Below are positions 9,087 through 18,293 of a stretch of DNA of 64,000 nt, in pieces. The notes beneath the pieces were generated by a model, which saw only the letters and a program-made list of their open reading frames with translations, was not told where the DNA came from and searched no databases. Made by a program: the position numbers and the translations under genes. The first letter of the stretch is position 1; every line of letters begins with the position of its first letter. This DNA is from CAXSDR01 sp964236445 (GTDB lineage: Bacteria; Actinomycetota; Actinomycetes; Motilibacterales; Motilibacteraceae): assembly GCA_964236445.1 (NCBI GenBank), contig CAXSDR010000003.1:1-64000 (forward strand). The letters are read 5' to 3'.

Positions 9087-9562
9087 GCGGTCTCCTTGAT
9101 GACGGCGTACGGGGCGGTTCGCCCGTCGGTCGGGGGAAGGACGTCGGCGAGGTCGTCGGCGAGCCGGTCGAGCAGCAGTGACAAGGTGCGGCGGTCGTTG
9201 TCGTCCCACGTGTGCAGTGCAGCCGCGAAGATCGCTGCCCGCTCGGTTGCCGCCTCGGCGAGAACCACACGGCCCGCGTCGGTGACCTCCACGGTGCGGG
9301 CTCGCCCGTCGACCGTGTCGCGTTCGCGGCCGACCCACCCGGCACGTTCGAGAGTCTGCAGGTGGCGACTGACAGTCGAGGCGTCCAGCGCCACCGAGGT
9401 GGCGAGGTCGCTGGGCCGGCTCGGCCCCCGGGTGCTGAGCTCCCAGAGGACGCCGAGGGTGGGACCGTCGACCGGACCGGTGCTCGCGACGCGCTTGACC
9501 GCGCGCATGATGCGCACGAGCAGGCCGAAGATGTCGGGCTGGGGTGCATGTGCATGTGTCAC
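9083..9562 (-). CDS. MarR-family repressor of the MFS pump
   Basis: A 159-residue winged-helix regulator. The DNA-binding part is about residues 45-110 ('[29 protein letters not shown]', quoted in part), followed by a wing and the C-terminal dimerisation helix. The start is GTG 9562. The gene overlaps the efflux gene by four bases and has a TGCATGTG inverted repeat over its own start region (9545-9581). Negative autoregulation released by a pump substrate is therefore the expected mode, as is known for MarR. The ligand cannot be inferred. Confidence 0.87.
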   Translation of the reverse strand: MTHAHAPQPDIFGLLVRIMRAVKRVASTGPVDGPTLGVLWELSTRGPSRPSDLATSVALDASTVSRHLQTLERAGWVGRERDTVDGRARTVEVTDAGRVVLAEAATERAAIFAAALHTWDDNDRRTLSLLLDRLADDLADVLPPTDGRTAPYAVIKETA

Positions 9563-9581
9563 CTACCTAGAGTCACATGCA
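9545..9581. promoter_or_regulatory. Inverted repeats at the marR start, likely operator
   Basis: TGCATGTG occurs at 9545-9552 and 9551-9558, and its inverse CACATGCA at 9574-9581. The repeats straddle the GTG start of the MarR gene, placing a bound dimer over the transcription start. Confidence 0.55.
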
Positions 9582-9794
9582 TGCATGGTGCACGCAACTC
9601 GATTACGGATGAATTCAGCCCGAGTGGGCCAACGTCAGCTCGCCGCGGTTCACTTCGCCACGGTCAGGACGGGTGTCGGGAGACCCGTCGCGGTCGGGCT
9701 CCAGGACGGTGCGGTCGGACTCGGCGTGGGCGTCGGGCCGCATGGGGCCTTCCGACGCGAACAAGTTGCGGCCGCAAGCACATCTTGGCCCCCC

Positions 9795-10280
9795 TCAGCC
9801 CGCGAAGCGAACAGCGTCCTTCACGACCACCGCGATGTCGCGCCCGTTGGGTGCGGTGTAGGACGTCGAATCGCCCACCTTCTTGCCCAGGATCGCCGCC
9901 CCCAGCGGTGAGGTGGGGGAGATGCACTCGAGATCCGGGTCTGCACCTTCGCGCGACCCGACCAGGAAGCGCATCTCGTCGCCGGCCACGTCGGCCGTGA
10001 CCACCATGCCGAGCGCGACGATGCCGTCACTGGCCTGCACCTCGCCCACCTGCGCGTTCTGCAGCAGCTGGGTGAGCTGGCGGATGCGGGCCTCCTGCTT
10101 GCCCTGCTCGTCCTTGGCCGCGTGGTAGCCGCCGTTCTCCTTGAGGTCGCCCTCCTCGCGCGCTGCTTCGATGCGCTTGACGAGCTCTGCCCGCGATGGG
10201 CCCTTGAGCTGCTCGAGCTCCGCCTGGAGGCGGTCGTAGGCCTGCTGGGTCAGCCAGGTCGTCGAGGTGCTGGAGGTCAC
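9795..10280 (-). CDS. greA: Transcription elongation factor GreA
   Basis: A 161-residue protein with the two GreA domains. The amino-terminal coiled coil (about 10-80) carries the acidic 'REEGDLKENGGYHAAKDEQG' tip, which enters the RNA polymerase secondary channel and stimulates transcript cleavage. The C-terminal FKBP-like domain (about 90-161) contains 'SPLGAAILGKKVGD'. The GTG start at 10280 is preceded by AGGAGT at normal distance; the longer open frame upstream is an artefact. GreA next to DUF4307 and mca is the order known from mycobacteria (Rv1080c-Rv1082). Confidence 0.95.
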   Translation of the reverse strand: MTSSTSTTWLTQQAYDRLQAELEQLKGPSRAELVKRIEAAREEGDLKENGGYHAAKDEQGKQEARIRQLTQLLQNAQVGEVQASDGIVALGMVVTADVAGDEMRFLVGSREGADPDLECISPTSPLGAAILGKKVGDSTSYTAPNGRDIAVVVKDAVRFAG

Positions 10281-10360
10281 GGGTACTCCTACGGTGGGGC
10301 GTGCGGGCGCAGGACACGTACGGCGCCGACTGAACGCGTGACGGACGACAATACTCGCGC

Positions 10361-10816
10361 TCAGCCTCGGGAGGCGGGGCCGCAGCGCACCAGTTCGGCC
10401 GCCGCCGCGCCGGTGACGGTCCCGATGGCGATCGTCAGGTGTGTCACGTCTGCGCCTGCCGAGGGGACCGGAACCGTGCGCAGGCCGACGGTCTGCTGAT
10501 GGGCATCGAGGGCGCGCGCGGTGCAGACCACGGCCGTTCCCGCAGGACGGCGTACGTCCACGTCGACCTCGACGTGACGTTCGTCGAGGACCCGGATCGC
10601 GGTCGCGGACCCCGAGATGGCGCCGCGCCGGGCCTGCGCGAGCGCGGCCCAGGCGAGCCAGGCGAGCGCCGCGACGGCGACCAGGGCCACGATCGCCGCG
10701 GCCGCCCGGCGGCGTCGCGGCGTCGCGGCGCCATAGCGCTCCTGCAGCGTCTGCGTGCTCAACTCGACCCCTGTCTCGCCACCAGTTTCGCGGGCGCGGC
10801 CCGCGTCGGACACCAT
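10361..10816 (-). CDS. DUF4307 single-pass membrane protein
   Basis: A 151-residue protein with one transmembrane helix (about 38-62, rich in Ala, Val and Leu) after a basic 'PRRRRAAAA' stretch. A C-terminal beta-rich domain ('AIRVLDERHVEVDVDVRRP') probably lies outside the cell. Function is unknown. The family is conserved beside greA and mca in actinomycetes (equivalent to Rv1081c). The start is ambiguous: ATG 10816, GTG immediately after it, or TTG at about residue 19. It is divergent from mca with about 54 bases between starts. Confidence 0.8.
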   Translation of the reverse strand: MVSDAGRARETGGETGVELSTQTLQERYGAATPRRRRAAAAIVALVAVAALAWLAWAALAQARRGAISGSATAIRVLDERHVEVDVDVRRPAGTAVVCTARALDAHQQTVGLRTVPVPSAGADVTHLTIAIGTVTGAAAAELVRCGPASRG

Positions 10817-10870
10817 TGTGCCGTCGGGTCGCGGCAGGCACCCGAGCGAGACGAGTGGCAGGAGCGACTG

Positions 10871-11755
10871 GTGGCCGAGCAGCTACGACTGCTGGCGGTG
10901 CACGCGCACCCCGATGACGAGTCGAGCAAGGGGGCGGCCTCGATGGCCCGCTATGTGCGGGAGGGCGTCGATGTGCTCGTCGCCACCTGCACGGGCGGTG
11001 AGCGCGGCGACATCCTGAACCCGAGGCTGGCGCACGACGAGGCGGTCCTTGCCGACCTGCCCAACGTGCGCCGCCGTGAGATGGACCTGGCGCGCGAGAT
11101 CCTGGGTGTACGCCAGACCTGGCTGGGCTTCGTCGACTCCGGTCTGCCCGAGGGAGACCCGCTGCCACCACTGCCACAGGGGTGCTTCGCGACGCAGGAC
11201 GTCGGTCTGGCCACGGAGGCGCTCGTCAAGGTGTTCCGCGAGTTCCGGCCGCACGTGGTGACGACGTACGACGAGAACGGCGGCTATCCGCACCCCGACC
11301 ACATCATGTGCCACGTCATCTCGGTAGCCGCGTTCGATGCAGCCGCCGACCCGGCCCGCTATCCCGGCGTGGGCGAGCCGTGGCAGGCGCTGAAGCTCTA
11401 CTACAACCAGACGTTCTCGCGCGTGCGCACCACAGCGCTGCACAAAGCCATGCTGGCCGCCGGGCTCGAGTCGCCCTACGGCGACTGGCTCGAGCGCTGG
11501 GGCGACCGGCCCGAGCGTGCGACGACGACGTTTGTTCCGTGCGGGAACTACTTCGACGTGCGGGACCGCGCGCTGCTTGCCCACGCCACGCAGATCGATC
11601 CCGACGGCCCGTGGTTCGCGTGTCCGCTGCCACTTCAGCGCGAGATCTGGCCGACCGAGGACTTCGAGCTCGCGCGGTCGCTCGTGCCCGTGTCGCTGCC
11701 GGAGAGCGACCTCTTCGCCGGGGTCCGCGAGCTCGTGGAAAACTCCGCCGCATGA
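10871..11755 (+). CDS. mca: Mycothiol S-conjugate amidase Mca
   Basis: A 294-residue zinc hydrolase of the MshB/PIG-L (LmbE-like) family. The motif HAHPDDE is at 11-17, where H13 and D16 are the expected zinc ligands, and 'YPHPDH' supplies the later histidine. Mca cleaves mycothiol conjugates of toxins, giving a mercapturic acid for export and GlcN-Ins for recycling. The length and the 'GGERGDILNP' and 'NQTFSR' segments fit Mca better than MshB, whose gene is at 42344. GTG 10871 has AGGAG seven bases upstream. The stop overlaps the next start as ATGA. Confidence 0.92.
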   Translation: MAEQLRLLAVHAHPDDESSKGAASMARYVREGVDVLVATCTGGERGDILNPRLAHDEAVLADLPNVRRREMDLAREILGVRQTWLGFVDSGLPEGDPLPPLPQGCFATQDVGLATEALVKVFREFRPHVVTTYDENGGYPHPDHIMCHVISVAAFDAAADPARYPGVGEPWQALKLYYNQTFSRVRTTALHKAMLAAGLESPYGDWLERWGDRPERATTTFVPCGNYFDVRDRALLAHATQIDPDGPWFACPLPLQREIWPTEDFELARSLVPVSLPESDLFAGVRELVENSAA

Positions 11756-11997
11756 GCGTCACCGGCGTAGCTCAGGCGCTGCCCCAGGCGCTGGGCAGGC
11801 TCGCCATCGTGAAGCCACCCGACGACAAGGTGACGCCCGGTACGTGGGGCTTCGTGATCGTTGCGGCGCTGGCCACGGCGACGTTCTTCCTGTTGCGCTC
11901 GTTCGTCAAGCAGCTCCATCGCGTGGACTTCGTCGAGAAGCCCGTGACGGGCGTCGATCCGTCGGCTGCAGAGGAAGAGCCGCCGCCGAGCGTGTGA
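11752..11997 (+). CDS. Small membrane protein downstream of mca
   Basis: An 81-residue protein with one transmembrane helix (about 30-50, 'WGFVIVAALATATFFLL') and a short acidic Pro-rich tail. Its ATG overlaps the mca stop by ATGA, so it is translationally coupled. A small membrane protein at this place is conserved in mycobacteria (Rv1083). No function is known. A role alongside Mca, for instance at the membrane where conjugates are exported, is only inference. Confidence 0.75.
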   Translation: MSVTGVAQALPQALGRLAIVKPPDDKVTPGTWGFVIVAALATATFFLLRSFVKQLHRVDFVEKPVTGVDPSAAEEEPPPSV

Positions 11998-12034
11998 GGC
12001 GACCGGGATCGTGGAGTAGTGCGCGCCTGCGCGG

Positions 12035-12469
12035 TCAGTCCCCTGGGTCGCCGCGGCGGTCACGCTTGGTCTGCGAACGGTGCGCCTTCGCCTTGAGCCG
12101 GCGCTCCACGGCCCCGCGCCCCGGGCGGGTCGGGCGCCGCGATGTCGCGGGCGGGGCCAGCGCCTCGCGCAGCAGCGCGGCGAGCCGGTGGCGCGCCAGC
12201 TCGCGGTTGCGCAGCTGCGACCGTGAGTCCGAGGCCGTGACGGCGACGACGCCGTCGACGAGGCGCGCGTGCAGCCGCGACAGGGCGCGGGTGCGCAGGT
12301 GGGGTGCAAGGGCCGCGGACCGCGCGACGTCGAACGCCAGCTCCACCTTGCTGTCGGTCGTGTTCACCGACTGCCCACCCGGCCCGCTCGACCGCGAGAA
12401 ACGCCAGCGCAGCTCGCCGGCGGGCACGACGATGCCCGCGGTGATCGAGAGATCGTCCTCCACGGCCAT
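12035..12469 (-). CDS. arfB: Ribosome-rescue peptidyl-tRNA hydrolase ArfB (YaeJ)
   Basis: A 144-residue release-factor-like protein. The catalytic GGQ motif is in 'RSSGPGGQSVNTTDSKVEL'. The basic C-terminal tail ('RRLKAKAHRSQTKRDRR') is the part that enters the empty mRNA channel of a stalled ribosome in ArfB. There is no codon-recognition domain, which separates it from RF1 and RF2. Start taken at ATG 12469 (MAVEDD); ATG 12478 is possible, and neither has a clear ribosome site. It is a single gene, convergent with the mca operon. Confidence 0.9.
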   Translation of the reverse strand: MAVEDDLSITAGIVVPAGELRWRFSRSSGPGGQSVNTTDSKVELAFDVARSAALAPHLRTRALSRLHARLVDGVVAVTASDSRSQLRNRELARHRLAALLREALAPPATSRRPTRPGRGAVERRLKAKAHRSQTKRDRRGDPGD

Positions 12470-12615
12470 GGCCACCATTGTCGTGCGCCGCGCGGCGCAC
12501 CGGGACGAGTGACCTCTGCACCCTGACCGGACGTGACTACACCGAGCGGGGGACAACGGCCTCTCGTTCGCCACTGCGGCTCAGGCAGCGCCGGGCTCAG
12601 GTCGATAGGTCGAAG

Positions 12616-14352
12616 GTGATCGCCCCCACCTCCCGTGCGACCCGGCCGACGTCGTTGCGGGTACGCCTGGCACTGATGCTCGTGGTCGGCGTCGCCTGCC
12701 TCGGCGCCGGATTGGCCCAGCCCGCCGCTGCCGCAGCAGGGGCGCGAGAGATGGCTGGCCACACCGGTGCGCCGGCCGTGGGCAAGCCGGTGGTGAAGAA
12801 GAAGCCCGTCGCGAAGAAGAAGCCGGCGGTCGCGAGGAGGAAGCCGGCGCCGCAGCCCGGGAGATGCTTGTCGACCGCTGGGCCGAAGAAGCCCCACGCT
12901 GCGGCGAAGAAGCCGGTGGCGAAGAAGCCGGCGGGCAAGCATCGGACCGTCGTGCGCAAGCCTGCCGGCAAGAAGTCAGCAGTCAAGAAGCCCGCGGCCA
13001 AGAAGCCCGCGGCCAAGAAGCCGGCCACCCGGGTGCTCCCCCCCTGCCGCTCTCCCAAGGTCGCGGCGACCGTTCCCGCCCTGCCCGCCCCCGCTGGTGC
13101 CTTGCTGGCGCAGCCCGGTCCGGTGTCGGCGCCCGCCGACGCCCCCATCGTGCCGAGCAGTCAGGCGCTGGGGCGTACGTCGTCCGCCTTCTTCGGCACC
13201 CACGTCTTCAATCCCGCCAGCAGCGCGTCATGGCCAGGCACCGCCGCGCGCGGTGCGGTTGCCAGCGTGCGGCTCTGGGACACGGGCACGTCGTGGAGCG
13301 AACTCGAGCCGGCCCCCGACGTCTGGTCCTGGCAGGCACTGGACGCTGCCGTCGACCAGGCGCAGGCTCATGGCTTCGCGCCGTTGCTCGTGCTCGGTCA
13401 GACGCCGACCTGGGCCTCGTCGGATCCTCGCGCGCCCGGAGTCCTCGAACCTGGCGGCAGCGTGGTCCCACGCGACATGGCCACGTGGCGCACCTACGTC
13501 AGCACCGTCGCGCAGCGCTACGCCGGACGCATCGCGGCCTACGAGATCTGGAACGAGCCGAACTTCGTCGGTGACTACTTCCACGGCACCGAGGCCGACC
13601 TCGCAGACCTGTCGTCGCAGGCGTACGACGCGGTGAAGGCCGCCGACCCCGCTGCCCTCGTGCTCAGCCCGGCGATGGCGACGCGGACGAAGGGGCAGCT
13701 GGGCTGGGCCTTCCGCTACTTCGACCTCCCGGCAGCCCGCAAGATCGACGTCGTCTCGCTGCACCTCTATCCGCTGGCGACTCAGCTGCCGGAAGACGCC
13801 GTGGCGCAGCTCGCGACGATCGCCAACTCCCTCGCCGGGCGCGGACTGCGCAAACCTGTCTGGAACACCGAGGTCAACTACGGGGTGGTCGGCGGTTCGG
13901 CGAGCGGCGTGCCGGTCGCCGAACCGCTGGGCAGCGCCTTCGTCGCGCGCACGCTGCTCATGGATCGGGCCGCCGGCGTCGACCGCGTGTTCTGGTATGG
14001 CTGGGCGGCGTCGCGGCTCGTCGGCATCACGGTCGCGGACGTCGACGGTGCGCAGACGCCGGCTGCTGTGGCGTGGACCCAGGTGTCGCACTGGCTCACG
14101 CGCTCGACGCTCGTCGGGTGCAACGAGAACGCCGGTCTGCATGCCTGCACGCTGCGCCCGGACGCAGGGGGCTGGGCGCAGGTCGTCTGGCAGACCGACG
14201 GCGAGAGCGGCCTGCGGGCACCGGGCGACACGGCGGGTTCCATGACGCTGGACGGCTCCGTCGTCACGCGCTCGGGCGGCGACCGCATCTCGGTCACCTC
14301 CTCGCCGGTGCTGGTCTTCGGCGGCGGCGCCCGAGCGGACAGCCTGCGCTGA
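12616..14352 (+). CDS. Secreted clan-A glycoside hydrolase with Lys-rich linker
   Basis: A 578-residue protein. Residues 1-40 form a signal peptide (basic start, hydrophobic 'LMLVVGVACLGAGLA', Ala-rich cleavage region). Residues 57-138 are a low-complexity region of repeated K-K-P-A/V units resembling a histone H1 tail. From about 175 a (beta/alpha)8 glycosidase domain follows. The proposed acid/base is Glu314 in 'YEIWNEPN' and the nucleophile Glu419 in 'VWNTEVNYG', as in GH5/GH39-type clan GH-A enzymes. The substrate is unknown; xylan- or beta-glycan-type sugars are possible. Start GTG 12616 was chosen for the signal peptide; a further frame extends upstream. The basic linker may bind teichoic or nucleic acids or the wall. 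Confidence 0.8.
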   Translation: MIAPTSRATRPTSLRVRLALMLVVGVACLGAGLAQPAAAAAGAREMAGHTGAPAVGKPVVKKKPVAKKKPAVARRKPAPQPGRCLSTAGPKKPHAAAKKPVAKKPAGKHRTVVRKPAGKKSAVKKPAAKKPAAKKPATRVLPPCRSPKVAATVPALPAPAGALLAQPGPVSAPADAPIVPSSQALGRTSSAFFGTHVFNPASSASWPGTAARGAVASVRLWDTGTSWSELEPAPDVWSWQALDAAVDQAQAHGFAPLLVLGQTPTWASSDPRAPGVLEPGGSVVPRDMATWRTYVSTVAQRYAGRIAAYEIWNEPNFVGDYFHGTEADLADLSSQAYDAVKAADPAALVLSPAMATRTKGQLGWAFRYFDLPAARKIDVVSLHLYPLATQLPEDAVAQLATIANSLAGRGLRKPVWNTEVNYGVVGGSASGVPVAEPLGSAFVARTLLMDRAAGVDRVFWYGWAASRLVGITVADVDGAQTPAAVAWTQVSHWLTRSTLVGCNENAGLHACTLRPDAGGWAQVVWQTDGESGLRAPGDTAGSMTLDGSVVTRSGGDRISVTSSPVLVFGGGARADSLR

Positions 14353-14426
14353 TCCTGGCGCCTCGTCACGGAGTCACCACCCCTGACGACCTTCGCTGCC
14401 GTAGGCAGCAGGTCATCGCCGGTCGC

Positions 14427-14439
14427 TACGATTCCCGGT
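14427..14439 (+). promoter_or_regulatory. -10 box for a leaderless short ORF
   Basis: TACGAT at 14427-14432 is followed by seven bases and then GTG 14440, the spacing expected when transcription starts at the start codon. Confidence 0.5.
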
Positions 14440-14601
14440 GTGCCCGAAGCAGTTGACACTGCGGCCTTCCCTCTTGATCGACTTCTCGAGCGGGCGACTC
14501 CGGCGCCGCCACTACCCACATCGGCAGATGCAGTCCTCGTCGCACGGGGAAATGACGGGGCGCGGCGCTGCGCGGCGTTCAGGAAGAAGGCGCATCGATG
14601 A
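14440..14601 (+). CDS. Putative 53-residue leaderless leader ORF
   Basis: A short frame beginning at GTG seven bases after a TACGAT box and ending in a TGA that overlaps the ATG of the thioredoxin-domain gene (ATGA). The product begins [10 protein letters not shown] and ends in a basic segment (RKKAHR), with one Cys. It matches no family I know. The precise placement between a -10 box and a coupled downstream start supports real translation. It may only deliver ribosomes to the next gene, which also has its own AGAAGG site. Confidence 0.45.
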   Translation: MPEAVDTAAFPLDRLLERATPAPPLPTSADAVLVARGNDGARRCAAFRKKAHR

Positions 14602-16631
14602 CCAACCGGCTCGCCGGCTCGACGAGCCCCTACCTGCGCCAGCACCGGGACAATCCCGTCGACTGGTGGGAGTGGGGCCCCGAGGCCATGGCGCAGGCGC
14701 AGCGGCGCGAGGTGCCCCTGCTGATCTCGATCGGCTATTCGGCGTGCCACTGGTGTCACGTGATGGCGCACGAGTCCTTCGAGGACCCTCACATCGCCGC
14801 CGTGATGAATGACCGCTTCGTCAGCGTCAAGGTCGACCGCGAGGAGCGCCCGGACGTGGACGCGGTCTACATGGAGGCCACTCAGGCGATGACGGGTCGA
14901 GGTGGCTGGCCGATGACGGTGTTCGCGACGCCAGCGGGTGAGCCGTTCTTCTGCGGGACCTACTTTCCGCGCGTCCCGCACGGGGGAATGCCCTCTTTCT
15001 CACAGGTGCTGAGCTCGATCGGGGATGCCTGGCGTGACCGGCGCGAGGACATCCAACGCTCAGGCGCCCACATCGTCCGACAGCTCGCGGACCGCGTGCA
15101 GGTGCCGCAGGGCGATGTCGCGCCGAATGTCGACGACTGTCGCGCAGCGGTTCATGCGCTGGCGGGCGACTTCGACCAGCGACGCGGTGGCTTCGGAGGT
15201 GCCCCCAAGTTCCCCCCGTCCACCGCGCTGGAGTTCCTGCTCCGCCACGCGGCCCGCACCGGCGACGAAGCCTCGCTCGGCATGGCTGCGGCGACGCTCG
15301 AGGCGATGGCCCGAGGAGGCCTCTATGACCAGCTGGCGGGTGGTTTCGCCCGCTACAGCGTCGACGACGGTTGGGTGGTGCCGCACTTCGAGAAGATGCT
15401 CTACGACAATGCGCTGCTCCTGCGCGTATATCTGCACTGGTGGCGCCAGACCGGCGAGCCGATGGGGCGACGGGTCGCCCTGGAGACAGCCGAATTCCTG
15501 ATCAGTGAACTGCAGACCCCTGAAGGCGGCTTCGCCAGTGCGCTCGATGCCGACAGTGAGGGTGAAGAGGGACGTTTCTATGTCTGGACTGCGCGACAGC
15601 TGACTGATCACCTCGGTGACGAGGACGGTCTGTGGGCGTCGAAGCTGCTCGAGGTGACTGCCGACGGCACCTTCGAGCACGGGTCGTCCGTCCTGCAGCT
15701 GCTGCGCGACCCGGCGGACGCGCAGGAGCAGTTGCGTTGGGGCGCCGCGCGGTCATCCCTGCTGCAGGCACGGGCCCGGCGGGTCAGGCCGGCCCGCGAC
15801 GACAAGGTCGTCGCCGCGTGGAACGGCCTGGCGATCGCCGCACTCGCAGAAGCGGGCCTTCTGCTCGACCGGCCTGACCTGGTCGCTGCGGCTGAGGGTG
15901 CGGCTCGCCTGCTGGTCGAGGTGCACCTGCACGACGGGGGCCGGCTGTGGCGTACGAGCCGTGACGGCGCGGCGGGACGCAGTGACGCTGTGCTCGAGGA
16001 CCACGCGGACGTCGCCGAAGGCCTGCTCGCGCTCTACTCCGTCACGGGCGAGAGCTCCTGGCTCCGCCACGCCCAGCGGCTGCTCGATGCGGCCGTCGAG
16101 CACTTCGCGGCCGATGACGGTGGCTTCTTCGACTCGGCGGACGACGCGCAGAGGCTCGTACGACGCCCGCGTGACCCCCTCGACGGCCCCACCCCGTCGG
16201 GTGCCTCTGCCCTGGCCGGCGCGCTGCTCTCCTATGCCGCCCTGAGCGGCTCGACGAGCCACCGCATGGCCGCCGAGCGGGCGCTGGGCCCCGTCGCCCT
16301 GGTCGGTGCGCGCTATCCGCGGGCCGCCGGCTGGGGCCTTGCGGTCGCCGAGGCGCTCCTGTCGGGACCGGTGCAGATCGCCGTGGTGGGTCGCGCAGAC
16401 GACCCCGAGGCCCTGGCGCTGCGGCGGGCGGCCATGCGCAGCAGTGCCCCCGGGGCCGTCGTGGCTTTCGGGAACCCGGCGGAGGTCGCCGTGGAGCCGA
16501 CCGCAGCGGCGCTGTTGCAGGACCGGCCGCTCCGTGACGGCCGTGCCACGGCGTACGTCTGTCGCGGGTTCGTCTGTGAGCGACCCGTCACGTCGGTGCG
16601 CGAACTCAACGAGGTGCTACGCCCTGGGTGA
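14598..16631 (+). CDS. Thioredoxin-domain (DUF255, YyaL/SPATA20-type) protein
   Basis: A 677-residue cytoplasmic protein. The amino-terminal DUF255 thioredoxin fold (about 1-160) has the CxxC-type site at C50 and C53 in 'SACHWCH'. The rest is an (alpha/alpha) toroid like N-acylglucosamine epimerase folds ('[17 protein letters not shown]', '[11 protein letters not shown]'). The molecular role is unsettled; redox-linked sugar or spermidine-related functions have been suggested for relatives. Start ATG 14598 has AGAAGG upstream. The gene sits in the position of Rv1084, between the mca cluster and the prenyl synthase. Confidence 0.9.
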   Translation: MTNRLAGSTSPYLRQHRDNPVDWWEWGPEAMAQAQRREVPLLISIGYSACHWCHVMAHESFEDPHIAAVMNDRFVSVKVDREERPDVDAVYMEATQAMTGRGGWPMTVFATPAGEPFFCGTYFPRVPHGGMPSFSQVLSSIGDAWRDRREDIQRSGAHIVRQLADRVQVPQGDVAPNVDDCRAAVHALAGDFDQRRGGFGGAPKFPPSTALEFLLRHAARTGDEASLGMAAATLEAMARGGLYDQLAGGFARYSVDDGWVVPHFEKMLYDNALLLRVYLHWWRQTGEPMGRRVALETAEFLISELQTPEGGFASALDADSEGEEGRFYVWTARQLTDHLGDEDGLWASKLLEVTADGTFEHGSSVLQLLRDPADAQEQLRWGAARSSLLQARARRVRPARDDKVVAAWNGLAIAALAEAGLLLDRPDLVAAAEGAARLLVEVHLHDGGRLWRTSRDGAAGRSDAVLEDHADVAEGLLALYSVTGESSWLRHAQRLLDAAVEHFAADDGGFFDSADDAQRLVRRPRDPLDGPTPSGASALAGALLSYAALSGSTSHRMAAERALGPVALVGARYPRAAGWGLAVAEALLSGPVQIAVVGRADDPEALALRRAAMRSSAPGAVVAFGNPAEVAVEPTAAALLQDRPLRDGRATAYVCRGFVCERPVTSVRELNEVLRPG

Positions 16632-16673
16632 ACGACGCATCAGCAAGTGATGTAACGGTGTAATCCTGTTGGC

Positions 16674-17210
16674 ATGACCAACACCACTGACAGCGAGACC
16701 ATTCGCGGCTGGCTCACCGGTCGGCTGCCCGAGGACCTCTACGCCACGGTGCCGGAGGTGACCGTCGACCGCGAGGAGATCCTCGTCGTCGGGGTGGTCC
16801 CCGACCCCGGGACTTCCCCCGAAACCTCCGATGCCGAGCGCGCCGCCATGGCCGACGGACGTATCTCGCGCTTCCGTGAGCAGACCCGCGACAGGCGCAT
16901 GCAGATCGCGCGCGAGGCGGAGCAGCGGTTCGCCCGCAAGGTGGCGTGGGGAGCGACCTGCGACGGTCGGCGCGAGGTCTTCACCAGCCTGGCGGTGCCC
17001 GTGATGACGCGTCTGCGTCAGCCGGAGCGCCGCGTCCTCGACACCCTTGTCGACTCCGGAGTCGCCCGGTCGCGTGCCGATGCACTCGCCTGGTCGGTGC
17101 GGCTCGTGGGCACGCACGCGCAGGAGTGGCTCGGTGAGCTGCGGACCGCGATGGAGCAGGTCGAGAAGGTCCGGGCGCAGGGACCGACCGGGGACGCCCC
17201 CACGGGGTGA
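16674..17210 (+). CDS. Conserved actinobacterial protein, unknown function
   Basis: A 178-residue soluble protein, acidic at the start and mostly helical later. Segments include 'EEILVVGVVPDPG' (possible strand-turn) and 'RRVLDTLVDSGVARSRADALAWSVRLVG', which looks like a ribbon-helix-helix or HTH-type segment and is a common C-terminus in actinobacterial hypotheticals. TAATCC at 16661-16666 stands seven bases before ATG 16674, again a leaderless layout. It lies between the thioredoxin and prenyl-synthase genes in the same direction. I do not recognise a named family. Confidence 0.75.
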   Translation: MTNTTDSETIRGWLTGRLPEDLYATVPEVTVDREEILVVGVVPDPGTSPETSDAERAAMADGRISRFREQTRDRRMQIAREAEQRFARKVAWGATCDGRREVFTSLAVPVMTRLRQPERRVLDTLVDSGVARSRADALAWSVRLVGTHAQEWLGELRTAMEQVEKVRAQGPTGDAPTG

Positions 17211-17294
17211 TCTGCGTGCGATCTGCACACCGGGGACTCCCGGAACCTCACGTGGGCCGAGTAGGGTGCGCTCCATTCGGGAGGAAGGGTCTTC

Positions 17295-18056
17295 GTGGGG
17301 CTGCGCGAGCTGATCTATGGCGCCTACGCGCGACGCCTCTTGGCGCGGCTCGACCGCGACCAGATCCCGCACCACGTCGGCGTGATCCTCGACGGGAACC
17401 GCCGCTGGGCCAAGGCCTATGGCGAGCACCCGTCCGAGGGGCACCGGAGGGGCGCCGACAAGATCACCGAGATGCTCGGGTGGTGCGAGGAGACCGGTGT
17501 CGGCGTCGTCACGCTGTGGCTGCTGTCGACGGACAACCTCAACCGCCCCGAGACCGAGCTCGAGCCGTTGCTCGGCATCATCGAGGGGGTCGTTGAGCAG
17601 CTGGCGGCGGCGCAGCGCTGGCGCGTGAACCCTGTGGGCGCGCTCGACCTGCTTCCGGCGGAGACGGCAAAGGTGCTCAAGGAGGCGTGCGGCTCGACGG
17701 TCGACTGTGACGGTGTGGTGGTGAACGTCGCCGTCGGCTATGGCGGGCGCCGCGAGATCGCCGACGCGGTGCGAGCGATGCTCCAGGAGCACGCTGCCCG
17801 GGGCAGCTCTCTCGAGGAGCTCGCCGAGGTCCTCGATGTCGAGCACATCGCCGAGCACCTCTACACCAAGGGCCAGCCCGATCCTGACCTGGTGATCCGC
17901 ACGAGCGGCGAGCAGCGTCTCAGCGGGTTCCTCCTGTGGCAGAGCGCGCACTCGGAGTTCTTCTTCTGTGACGCGTTCTGGCCCGACTTCCGCGAGGTCG
18001 ACTTCCTGCGCGCCCTGCGCTCCTACGCCGCGCGGCACCGCCGCTTCGGCAGCTGA
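17295..18056 (+). CDS. uppS: Isoprenyl transferase (Z-type prenyl diphosphate synthase)
   Basis: A 253-residue cis-prenyltransferase. Motif 'VILDGNRRWAK' carries the essential Asp33, 'GYGGRREI' is conserved region III, and 'DLVIRTSGEQRLSGFLLWQ' is the C-terminal pyrophosphate-binding region. It condenses isopentenyl diphosphate onto an allylic primer to make the polyprenyl carrier for cell-wall synthesis. Its position matches Rv1086, the short-chain Z-farnesyl diphosphate synthase, so the product may be shorter than C55; the sequence does not settle chain length. GTG 17295 follows a strong GGAGGAAGG site. Confidence 0.92.
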   Translation: MGLRELIYGAYARRLLARLDRDQIPHHVGVILDGNRRWAKAYGEHPSEGHRRGADKITEMLGWCEETGVGVVTLWLLSTDNLNRPETELEPLLGIIEGVVEQLAAAQRWRVNPVGALDLLPAETAKVLKEACGSTVDCDGVVVNVAVGYGGRREIADAVRAMLQEHAARGSSLEELAEVLDVEHIAEHLYTKGQPDPDLVIRTSGEQRLSGFLLWQSAHSEFFFCDAFWPDFREVDFLRALRSYAARHRRFGS

Positions 18057-18293
18057 CGAGTTTCTCTGATGGTCATGCTCCATTCGCGTGTCCCGCTGCG
18101 GGTGCACGCGGGCGGGCCTTAGCGTCAGGAGGGACGGGTGGCGTGCGCTGCCCGTCCGGGAGGCCCGCGAACTCGTGCTCGCTCGACGAGGACAGGGGCC
18201 GGCACCCGGCCTCGTGGCCCGGTCCCGGCCAGAATTCGGACGCCGGTCCGACCGAGACCGTGGGCGCTCGGTGCAGCCCACGCGGGAGTTCGC
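18057..18293. other. Leader region of the phoH gene
   Basis: 237 bases separate the prenyl synthase from phoH. They hold GC-rich inverted repeats, including GACGGG/CCCGTC near 18133-18157. A 69-codon Arg-rich frame (18088-18297) ends in a GTGA overlap with the phoH start. In mycobacteria PhoH2 is preceded by a small antitoxin-like gene, but this peptide has no recognisable similarity. A structured RNA leader is equally possible. Confidence 0.35.

Noticed and set aside
9767..9778. Palindrome TTGCGGCCGCAA as a greA terminator
   Set aside because: Short, no loop and no T-run; likely chance in GC-rich DNA.
12784..13029. A histone H1-like DNA-binding gene
   Set aside because: The K/A/P repeats are in frame between a signal peptide and a glycosidase domain, so they belong to one secreted protein.
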